Shown here one piece after another: positions 13,796-19,194 of a stretch of DNA of 19,194 nt (its first letter is position 1; the number at the start of each line of letters is the position of its first letter). This DNA is from JBDIAR01 sp039812545 (GTDB lineage: Bacteria > Actinomycetota > Actinomycetes > Actinomycetales > Dermatophilaceae): NCBI GenBank assembly GCA_039812545.1, contig JBDIAR010000050.1, positions 1-19,194 of the forward strand. Reading direction: 5' to 3'. The notes under the pieces were generated by a model that was not told where the DNA came from, ran no database searches, and saw only the letters and a list, made by a program, of their open reading frames with translations. The position numbers were made by a program, and so were the translations under genes.

Positions 13796-14421
13796 AGAGC
13801 CCAGATGTCTTTCGGGAGTGCGCTGCGTCCGGTCAGTGCGTCCAGGACCGTGGGCAAGCGCTGCGGGGGCAGGATGTCCAGGGCGAGTTCGATGGCCGGC
13901 CGCGCCGCCGCGGTGAGGTCGGGTGGGATCGGGCGGCCCAGCGCGCGGGCGATGTCGATGCCGTGCACCGTGAGTTCGAAGGCTCGGGTCGCGAGATAGT
14001 CGATGAGGCGCATCGGGCCGAACAAGGTGGCGACCTGGGCGTCGTCGGGGGTGACGTCGACGAGAGCCACGAGGCGAGCGGCGAGTTCGCGGACGGCGCT
14101 GACCGGGTCCGCGCCCAAACCGGTCCCGGCTTGACGGCCGCGGTCGGCGACCTCGCGAGGATCGAGCGACACCGCGGACGCGGCTCGGTAGTACGAGAGC
14201 GCATCCGGCAGCGCTTCTCCGGCAGCCGGTGCCGCGGCGAGGTACGACTCGATGGTGGAGAAGGCCCGCGACGTGTGGCCCAGCAGGGCACGAAGATCCC
14301 ACTCGCCCAACGCCGGTCGGGTGAGCTGCTCCGCGGTGATGTCGTTTGCCACGGCGAGGAAGCCGGACGCGGCTCGGCTGAACCAGGTTCGGGTCTCCGT
14401 CGCAGTCGTCACCTCGCTCAC
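13792..14421 (-). CDS. Mycothiol-dependent isomerase-like (MDMPI/DinB-fold) protein (209 aa)
   Basis: A four-helix-bundle metal-binding protein of the MDMPI_N/DinB group (TIGR03083/03086-like). LGEWDLRALLGHTSRAFSTIESYL provides His49, and FELTVHGIDIARAL provides Glu149 and His153. The His...Glu-x3-His set matches the zinc triad of mycothiol-dependent maleylpyruvate isomerase. Many homologues have no known substrate, but they are thought to catalyse mycothiol-dependent reactions, and mycothiol is the actinobacterial thiol. The protein starts at a GTG that overlaps the stop of the upstream gene (GTGA, 14418-14421), so the two are translationally coupled. The open frame upstream of this start is not this gene. 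Confidence 0.88.
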   Translation of the reverse strand: MSEVTTATETRTWFSRAASGFLAVANDITAEQLTRPALGEWDLRALLGHTSRAFSTIESYLAAAPAAGEALPDALSYYRAASAVSLDPREVADRGRQAGTGLGADPVSAVRELAARLVALVDVTPDDAQVATLFGPMRLIDYLATRAFELTVHGIDIARALGRPIPPDLTAAARPAIELALDILPPQRLPTVLDALTGRSALPKDIWAL

Positions 14422-15098
14422 CGGCCCAGCTTCTCGCTGATCCGGGCTTCGAGGTGTTTGCGCGCCAAACTCAGATGCTCGAGCTTGTCGTGCAGATCGG
14501 CATACGGAGCCTTGTCCAACTGGGCGTTGAACACCTCGCCCTCGCCCTCCATCACCCAGAGCCGGGCGTAGTACAGCGTGTCCTCGGCGAGGTGGGCCAT
14601 GACGACCAGGCCGGTCAACAGCGGGTGGTTGTTCGTGACGTTCGTGCCGCGGGTGATGCCGTGCTCGAGTTCGACAGCCAGGGCGTACCGGAACTCCCAC
14701 AGGTGCCCCAAACACTTCCGTCGACGGAAGGTGGTCCCGGCCGGAAGGAAGTCGTTGAGCAGATGCGGCGCCTTCTCGCCGTCCGCGGAGGGGCTGAGCC
14801 GGCCCTTCTGGAGGAGCAGTTTGAGCGCCGACAGGACGAGGATGGCCTCGTCCTCCGGGACCACCTGAACCCCCTCCGGACCCTCTGGTGCGATCTGCGG
14901 GAGTTGCATGGCCGCCCAGTTCCGCGTCGTTGCGAAACCCAGGGTGCGGCAGAACTCGCCCACGTCGCTGCGGCTGAGGAAGTCGAGATCGATCTCCTCG
15001 CCGTCGTTGAACCTGCCCAGTTGGTCGATCACATAGCCGAGCAGGTCGTTGGAGCCGGCCTTTCGGGCGATCGCCTGCTCGTACGTCGTGAACCTCAC
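14418..15098 (-). CDS. DUF5661-like protein (226 aa), upstream partner of the MDMPI-like gene
   Basis: The GTG at 15098 (VRFTTYEQAIARKAG) is preferred to an ATG at 15143, because GGAGGGAG lies 4-6 nt upstream of it and a hairpin occupies the longer start region. The C-terminal half contains a helical motif resembling DUF5661: ELEHG (143-147), TNVTNNHPLLTG, MAHLAED (His169, Glu172), YYARLWVMEGEGE. The clustered His and Glu residues suggest a metal-binding helical bundle, as in ferritin- or hemerythrin-like folds; this is inference. The N-terminal half (EEIDLDFLSRSDVGEFCRTLGF, then a Pro/Glu-rich link) is unknown to me. The function of DUF5661 is not known. It forms an operon with the following MDMPI-like gene. 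Confidence 0.8.
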   Translation of the reverse strand: MRFTTYEQAIARKAGSNDLLGYVIDQLGRFNDGEEIDLDFLSRSDVGEFCRTLGFATTRNWAAMQLPQIAPEGPEGVQVVPEDEAILVLSALKLLLQKGRLSPSADGEKAPHLLNDFLPAGTTFRRRKCLGHLWEFRYALAVELEHGITRGTNVTNNHPLLTGLVVMAHLAEDTLYYARLWVMEGEGEVFNAQLDKAPYADLHDKLEHLSLARKHLEARISEKLGR

Positions 15099-15111
15099 CG
15101 TGTCTCCCTCC

Positions 15112-15143
15112 GTGGGGGCGGACCACCGTAGGGCCCGCCCCAC
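15112..15143 (-). promoter_or_regulatory. GC-rich leader hairpin before the DUF5661-like/MDMPI-like operon
   Basis: GTGGGGGCGG (15112-15121) pairs with CCGCCCCAC (15135-15143) with a one-base bulge and a 13-nt loop. It sits just upstream of the GGAGGGAG ribosome site of the gene starting at 15098. Further upstream on the minus strand is a CATACT (complement of 15144-15149) that could be a -10. It may modulate initiation or be an operator. Confidence 0.35.
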
Positions 15144-15245
15144 AGTATGCGGTGAACTGCGGCCACGGGGCGGCGCGCGGCTCGGGAGTGCGTTCGGCTC
15201 CGGTGTCCACGGCCGGTGACGGGTCGCGTGGTGAGCAGTGGGGTG

Positions 15246-16640
15246 TCACCGGTTCGCGACGAGTGCCGTCACGAGCGCCGTCACCAATGCGGCTGTGCGT
15301 AGGTCGCCGGCGGCGACGCTCGGGCTGAAACCCAGGCGGACGACGACGAGTTCGGCGCTCGGCACGACGTAGACCCGTTGGCCGTCGTGACCCTGCATCC
15401 AGTAGGTGTCCGCGGGCAGGGTCGCATCGACCAGCGAACCGTCGGCGCGGCGATTGACCCACCAGCCGGCGGCATACCCGTCCTCTTCGGTGGCCGACAC
15501 CGCCTTGGCGGTGACCGACTCTCGCATCCACCCCTCGGGCAGGAGTCGTTGACCGCCCCACACGCCGTCCTGCAGCGCGAATTGCCCGAGCGTCGCCCAA
15601 TCCCGCGGTGTGGCCCACAGGTACGAGCTGCAGACCGGCGTGCCCGCGGCGTCCGGCTCCCAGACGGCGCTGGTCAGGCCGAGCGGTGCGAACAGCTCGC
15701 GACGCGGCAGATCGGCACCGATCCCGGTCCGATCGTGCAGGACCGAGCAGAGCAGATTCGTGCTGCCGCTGGAGTACTGCTGGTACGTGCCGACCGGGTG
15801 AGCCAACGGCAGGCTCGCCGCGTATGCGCCCATGTCCGGTTCCAGGTACAGCATCGAGGTGATGGGGGTGCCGAGGTCGTAGGTCTCGTCCCACGTCAGG
15901 CCACTCGTCATCCGCATGAGGTCCTCGACGGTGATCCGCGCCCGATCGTCGGTCCACTCCGGCCGCAGCTTGGCGTCGCCGATCGAGACCTTCCCGGCGG
16001 CCACGACGCGGCCGGTCAGCAGATTGGCGACACTCTTGCCCATCGACCAACCCAGTTGCGGGGTATCCGCCGTAAACCCCGGGGCATAACGCTCGCCGAC
16101 CAGGACGCCCTTGCGCAGGACGACGACGGCCCGGGTGCCCAAGCGGCTCTGCTCGGCGGCCGACAGGTCGTCACCGAAGGCCGCCGCGATCGCGGCCCCG
16201 GTCTGGCCCGTCGGAGTGCGCACAGGACCGACGTAACGTGCCGCATCCGCCGGCACCGCCGTCGGCGGCTCGGCCCCGGCCGGCGTGCCACCCAAGGTGC
16301 AGCCGTATGCCGTTGTGCTGGTTGCCGTTTGCCGCGCGATGACGCCGAGCACCGAGGCGGTCGTGGTGGTTCCGTCCTGCTGGGTGCGAAGGTAGGGGAC
16401 CAGCGGATTGGGTGGCAGGTCGGCCATCGGGTCGGAGCGGCCGGCCACCGCACGCACGGCGCAGTCGTTGTGAGCGGCATACCCCGTGGCGGTGAAAAGC
16501 AACGGCTTGGCATACAGGTAGCCGCCGCCGAGCACGACCAGGACGAGGACGAGCAAACCGAGCAGAACGCGGCGCAGGGTCCGGTGCCGGCGCCGGCGTG
16601 GTCGGGGGCTCGCGCCGGTGACCGGCGTCACATCATTCAT
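15246..16640 (-). CDS. Membrane-anchored serine hydrolase, beta-lactamase/NylB-like fold (464 aa)
   Basis: The start MNDVTPVTG at 16640 is chosen; longer frames run into the promoter region of the divergent lipoprotein. The N-terminus has a basic patch (RPRRRRHRTLRR) and one hydrophobic helix (25-44), so it is a type II membrane protein with the enzyme outside. Residues about 160-460 are the beta-lactamase-like domain: GWSMGKSVANL gives catalytic Ser199 and Lys202 (SxxK), QQYSSGSTNLL gives Tyr289 (YSSGxTN, as in 6-aminohexanoate-dimer-hydrolase-like esterases), and WMQGHDGQ provides the third box. Middle residues VEDLMRMTSGLTWDE are typical of the group. Residues 45-155 form an extra N-terminal region with two Cys (60 and 114). 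Likely an esterase or peptidase acting on extracellular substrates rather than a true beta-lactamase. Confidence 0.9.
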   Translation of the reverse strand: MNDVTPVTGASPRPRRRRHRTLRRVLLGLLVLVLVVLGGGYLYAKPLLFTATGYAAHNDCAVRAVAGRSDPMADLPPNPLVPYLRTQQDGTTTTASVLGVIARQTATSTTAYGCTLGGTPAGAEPPTAVPADAARYVGPVRTPTGQTGAAIAAAFGDDLSAAEQSRLGTRAVVVLRKGVLVGERYAPGFTADTPQLGWSMGKSVANLLTGRVVAAGKVSIGDAKLRPEWTDDRARITVEDLMRMTSGLTWDETYDLGTPITSMLYLEPDMGAYAASLPLAHPVGTYQQYSSGSTNLLCSVLHDRTGIGADLPRRELFAPLGLTSAVWEPDAAGTPVCSSYLWATPRDWATLGQFALQDGVWGGQRLLPEGWMRESVTAKAVSATEEDGYAAGWWVNRRADGSLVDATLPADTYWMQGHDGQRVYVVPSAELVVVRLGFSPSVAAGDLRTAALVTALVTALVANR

Positions 16641-16709
16641 GGCCCCAGCATGCGTGTCCCGCGCGCCCGGGGCCAGCACCGGATCCGCGGATGTCCGGTA
16701 CGTCACGTG

Positions 16710-16734
16710 CGCGGGTGGTATCGCACGACCCGCG
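16710..16734. promoter_or_regulatory. Perfect 7-bp inverted repeat in the divergent promoter region
   Basis: CGCGGGT (16710-16716) and ACCCGCG (16728-16734) flank an 11-nt centre in the 147-bp region between the divergent serine hydrolase (start 16640) and lipoprotein (start 16788) genes. Position and symmetry suit an operator, but GC-rich DNA yields such repeats by chance fairly often. Confidence 0.35.
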
Positions 16735-16787
16735 GGATGATCTTTTGTGGTGGAAGTTCCCGCTGCGACGAAACCTGGTGATGTGCC

Positions 16788-18299
16788 ATGTCCTACATCC
16801 CATCCACCGGCCGCAACCGCTCCCGGCACCTGGCGACGGTGCTCGTCTGGGCCGTCCTCTTGCTCGGTCTCGGAGCGTGTCAGGTCACCGATGCCGTCGA
16901 CAAGGCGATCGCCGCCGTCGGTCAGACGACCTCGACGATTCAGCAGGAATCATCGGCCTGGCGCAACGAACTACCGCAGTTGCAGACGAATCTGGAGTCG
17001 CTCATCCGCACCGAGTCCGCCGGTCTGTCCGCCGAAGCACGCTCCTTGTTGACCGACGCCACGACGGAGATCGGCGCGCTCGCCAAGGACACCGTCGAAC
17101 TCGCGGGGTTGACCGCCGAGCAACTAATCGCCAGGTTCGGCACCGAGCTGAGGTGCAACGCCGACTTTGCCCGGAGCCGGGTCACGGCGAGCCTGCGGAC
17201 CCTGGCGGACCGAATGGCCTTCTGGAAGAAGAACGGAAGGGTCCCCGATCCGCCCAAGCATTCGGTATGCCAGGTCACCCCGAACTCCATGGAGGTGCGG
17301 GCCACCGGCGGCGCCGGCACCGATGGCTGGACGTTGACCTCGCCGGAGAACAAGATCGTCGGGGTCTACGGTTACGACTTCCGCTACGACGCGGTGCCGA
17401 GCGTGGATCTCGTCGACGCCGCGGGGACCCGGGTTCGGGCCGCGACGGTGGCCGCTTCCTACGTGACTCGCTACCAGATCAACCTGGACTTCGGCACCGA
17501 GAAACTGCAGTCGGTGAAGCCGGGAACGCACTTCGTCCTGCGGTGGCCGGACCAACCGGATCCCAATTCGATTGCGCTGACGGTGATCCGGCCGAGCGAT
17601 CTGAAGATCGTGTCGGTCGATCTCGATCCCGTGTCGCCCCGGGCCAAGGTCAGCGCGGTGCAGGTGACCGTGATGATCGAGAACCGTGGCGGGTCCGCCA
17701 GCGAGCCCTTCGTGGCCACCTGGACCCCGGGGCCCAATCAGCCGGTCCAATCGGCCACGGTGGGTTCGGTCGTCGCCGGCGGCCAGAAGCGGTTCACCCT
17801 GCCGGCCTACACCTATCCGCAGCACGGCGTCTTCGAGTACGTCGTCCTCGTCGGCGGTGGAAGCGACAGCCGACGCGGGACCGTCACGGTCACGCCCTAC
17901 GCGACGGTCCCGCATACCCAGTCCGTGCCGATGAACGGCACCTGGCCGGGCGGCGGCGGCGAACCCGGGCAGACCCTGGCCTTCGACGCGGTGCCGATCT
18001 TCCTCGGCAGGGAGTGCGTCATCGACCCGGCGCGCGGTGGGGGGAGTTTCACGGTCGACGACATCTTCGACCCCTCGATCAAGCACCGGGTGGCGTGGGA
18101 TGCGGGCTACGACTTCGGGTTCGGACCGGGGACCTTCTGGCGCAGCCTGTCCTCGGTGTCGGCGACGTACGACGCCCAACTCTCGCGCGTCACCGGGCGG
18201 GTGACCCTCAAGGGCCTCGGCAGCCACGGCACGTTCGGCTCGCGCGGGCCGGAACGATTCGACGGCACCTTCACCGTCTACTCGCTCTGCCCCAGCTGA
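16788..18299 (+). CDS. Lipoprotein with helical N-terminal region and CARDB-like beta domain (503 aa)
   Basis: Signal peptide with lipobox LGAC (Cys31), so it is anchored outside the membrane. Residues 33-150 are mostly helical, rich in Gln/Glu/Ala with heptad-like spacing, possibly a coiled coil. Cys123 and Cys161 could form a disulfide. Residues 165-268 form a beta-rich section. Residues 271-370 (LKIVSVDLDPVSPRAKVSAVQVTVMIENRGGSASEPFVATW...) have the CARDB/Ig-like pattern of 'v.v.v.N.G...a..f....' seen in extracellular adhesion modules. Residues 385-503 are another beta-rich domain ending in Cys501. No enzymatic motif is seen. The start ATG has a weak Shine-Dalgarno. It probably binds cell-surface or environmental ligands, but no specific function is recognisable. 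Confidence 0.85.
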   Translation: MSYIPSTGRNRSRHLATVLVWAVLLLGLGACQVTDAVDKAIAAVGQTTSTIQQESSAWRNELPQLQTNLESLIRTESAGLSAEARSLLTDATTEIGALAKDTVELAGLTAEQLIARFGTELRCNADFARSRVTASLRTLADRMAFWKKNGRVPDPPKHSVCQVTPNSMEVRATGGAGTDGWTLTSPENKIVGVYGYDFRYDAVPSVDLVDAAGTRVRAATVAASYVTRYQINLDFGTEKLQSVKPGTHFVLRWPDQPDPNSIALTVIRPSDLKIVSVDLDPVSPRAKVSAVQVTVMIENRGGSASEPFVATWTPGPNQPVQSATVGSVVAGGQKRFTLPAYTYPQHGVFEYVVLVGGGSDSRRGTVTVTPYATVPHTQSVPMNGTWPGGGGEPGQTLAFDAVPIFLGRECVIDPARGGGSFTVDDIFDPSIKHRVAWDAGYDFGFGPGTFWRSLSSVSATYDAQLSRVTGRVTLKGLGSHGTFGSRGPERFDGTFTVYSLCPS

Positions 18300-18309
18300 C
18301 CGCCGGCCC

Positions 18310-19152
18310 TCACGGCGAGGCCGTGGCGGACGTGACGCCCAGGCAGACCTCGGTGACCCACGACTGCGGGTCCGGGTTCTGGCCGGGGCTCACGAGGTAC
18401 CGGTTGTACATCGTCCCGGTCATCGTCAGGTCGTGGGCGGCCAGCCAGGCGCCGGCGGCGGCGATCGCCTCGGCGACCTGGTCGTACGGACCGTTGACCG
18501 TGGCCACGACGACCTCCTCGGCGGGAAGTTCCCGGCAGGCCAACGGCGTCGGGACGTCGAGCGGTCCGGCGACGGGCAACGCGATCTCCACGTCCACGTC
18601 GGATTCCCGGTACTCGGGGTCGTGGAAGATCGCGATGCCGGGACCGGCGATCCGCGAGAAGGCTTGGGGCGGAAGCAAGCTCATCAGGTCGTCCCAAAGG
18701 ACGCCCTCGTCGGCATACGAGGGGATGACACGGCGCAGGGTGACGGCGCTCTGCGCCGGGTGGGTGCTGTGGGTGATGTCGAGCGACATGGGGAGCTCCT
18801 TGAGGTGAGCGAGGAGACCGTCGAGGGTTCTCAAGCGGTCGGCGGCCCGGCGTGCCTCGTCCTGCAGCCCAATCCGGTGGCTGGCCAGCGCGCGCGCCAC
18901 GGTGTCCGCGTCGGCGCGCAGCAGGCCGGCGATCGCGGACACCCCGAAGCCCAGGTCCCGCAGCACGCGGATGCGTCCCGCGTCGCGAAGCTGGCTCGGG
19001 GAGTAGTGGCGATAGCCGGTGTGCGGGTCGAGGTATGCCGGTGCCAGCACGCCGTGTTCGTCGTAGTGGCGGAGCATGCGCACACTGAGCGCCGTGATCC
19101 GGGAGAAGCGCCCGATCGGGAAGAGTCGTTCGGAGGGTTCGTCGGCCGTCAT
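18310..19152 (-). CDS. MerR-family regulator with GyrI-like effector-binding domain (280 aa)
   Basis: Residues 11-80 are a MerR DNA-binding domain: FPIGRFSRITALSVRMLRHYDEHGVLAPAYLDPHTGYRHYSPSQL, then VLRDLGFGVSAIAGLL. Residues 81-118 form the dimerisation coiled coil. Residues about 125-280 resemble a GyrI/SOUL-type small-molecule-binding domain (RRVIPSYADEGVLWDDL ... VVATVNGPYDQVAEAIAAAGAWLAAHDLTMTGTMYNRYLVSP), the architecture of BmrR/TipA-like multidrug sensors. The protein probably activates a drug-response gene, perhaps beyond the right window edge or itself. The ATG has no strong Shine-Dalgarno and lies 6 nt after a -10-like hexamer. It converges on the lipoprotein gene with a 10-bp gap. 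Confidence 0.9.
   Translation of the reverse strand: MTADEPSERLFPIGRFSRITALSVRMLRHYDEHGVLAPAYLDPHTGYRHYSPSQLRDAGRIRVLRDLGFGVSAIAGLLRADADTVARALASHRIGLQDEARRAADRLRTLDGLLAHLKELPMSLDITHSTHPAQSAVTLRRVIPSYADEGVLWDDLMSLLPPQAFSRIAGPGIAIFHDPEYRESDVDVEIALPVAGPLDVPTPLACRELPAEEVVVATVNGPYDQVAEAIAAAGAWLAAHDLTMTGTMYNRYLVSPGQNPDPQSWVTEVCLGVTSATASP
18311..18325. terminator. Short hairpin at the convergent 3' ends
   Basis: CACGGC (18311-18316), loop GAG, GCCGTG (18320-18325). It starts 12 bp after the lipoprotein stop and lies in the last codons of the convergent MerR gene. No U-tract. It could end lipoprotein transcription, but this is a weak call. Confidence 0.3.
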
Positions 19153-19158
19153 GGGACC

Positions 19159-19189
19159 ACCATGTCGGCTGCCATCGTGTGAGAGTCAA
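19159..19189 (-). promoter_or_regulatory. MerR-type promoter with 19-bp spacer
   Basis: On the minus strand TTGACT (complement of 19184-19189) is separated by exactly 19 bp from CATGGT (complement of 19159-19164), which is followed by 6 nt and the ATG of the MerR gene. Over-long 19-bp spacers are the known hallmark of MerR-activated promoters, so autoregulation is plausible. The -10 is weak and no clear dyad is seen in the spacer. Confidence 0.45.
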
Positions 19190-19194
19190 CCCGG

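Noticed and set aside
13792..16050. A 752-codon open frame on the minus strand
   Set aside because: Only the last 210 codons (from GTG 14421) have protein-like content (MDMPI-like). The rest is an Arg/Gly/Pro-rich shadow of the DUF5661-like and serine hydrolase genes in other frames.
15246..16640. A true beta-lactamase (antibiotic resistance) gene
   Set aside because: SxxK is present, but the YSSGxTN box and the membrane anchor fit esterase/NylB-like serine hydrolases better; no evidence of lactam hydrolysis.
16691..18808. A 705-codon open frame on the plus strand
   Set aside because: It runs out of frame through the lipoprotein gene and antisense to MerR; composition is Arg/Gly-rich with no motif.
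1..19194. A mobile element, prophage or secondary-metabolite cluster
   Set aside because: No transposase, integrase, phage structural gene, terminal repeats or biosynthetic core enzyme is seen; base composition is uniform throughout.

Overview
The window looks like ordinary chromosome from a high-GC Gram-positive actinobacterium. I estimate about 70% G+C by eye. Most codons end in G or C, there is a protein with the mycothiol-dependent isomerase (MDMPI) metal site, and several starts have a -10-like hexamer 6-7 nt upstream and no Shine-Dalgarno, as in leaderless actinobacterial mRNAs. A family such as Intrasporangiaceae/Dermatophilaceae would fit, but that is a guess. I see no rRNA, tRNA, CRISPR array, insertion sequence or prophage gene. 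Coding density is very high: no gap exceeds 300 bases, and the longest (1926-2101) holds nothing I can name.

Layout: 3-497 end of an M23 peptidase and 555-1022 a cupin protein (+). 1062-1925 AbiEi-like/DUF559 protein (-). 2102-2785 PlsC-like acyltransferase (-), divergent from two PaaI-type hotdog thioesterases at 2842-3285 and 3334-3765 (+), a possible acyl-lipid/acyl-CoA cluster. 3726-4289 CHAP-domain lipoprotein (-), overlapping the second thioesterase tail to tail. 4370-5131 secreted Gly/Met/Tyr-rich protein with two nearly identical PepSY-like repeats (-). 5264-5998 SAM methyltransferase with a His-rich N-terminus (-). 6116-7441 uncharacterised 441-aa protein (+). 7484-8719 GH13 alpha-amylase-family enzyme (-).

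8806-12105 is the clearest functional unit: a TetR repressor, an ABC ATPase and a 12-TM ABC permease on the + strand. Its promoter can be read directly: TTGACA, 17 bp, CAGGAT, then an apparently leaderless ATG, with two TGAAC-N4-GTTCA palindromes exactly 20 bp apart embedded in it. Order and sizes resemble the Rv1219c-Rv1218c-Rv1217c drug-efflux locus of Mycobacterium tuberculosis.

12075-13013 EamA/DMT transporter (-), divergent from an alpha/beta hydrolase at 13071-13769 (+). 13792-15098 a two-gene operon (-): a DUF5661-like protein followed with a 4-bp GTGA overlap by an MDMPI/DinB-like protein. 15246-16640 membrane-anchored beta-lactamase-fold serine hydrolase (-). 16788-18299 CARDB-like lipoprotein (+). 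18310-19152 MerR regulator with a GyrI-like effector domain (-), whose promoter has a 19-bp spacer at the window edge.

The most unusual signal is not a gene. The heptamer GGCATAC (or its complement GTATGCC) occurs 27 times, against about 2 expected from composition. It falls in several codon frames, in intergenic DNA and on both strands. The near-isomer GGCGTAC, which should be commoner in GC-rich DNA, was found only twice. This suggests a genome-wide DNA-level motif or a mutational footprint.
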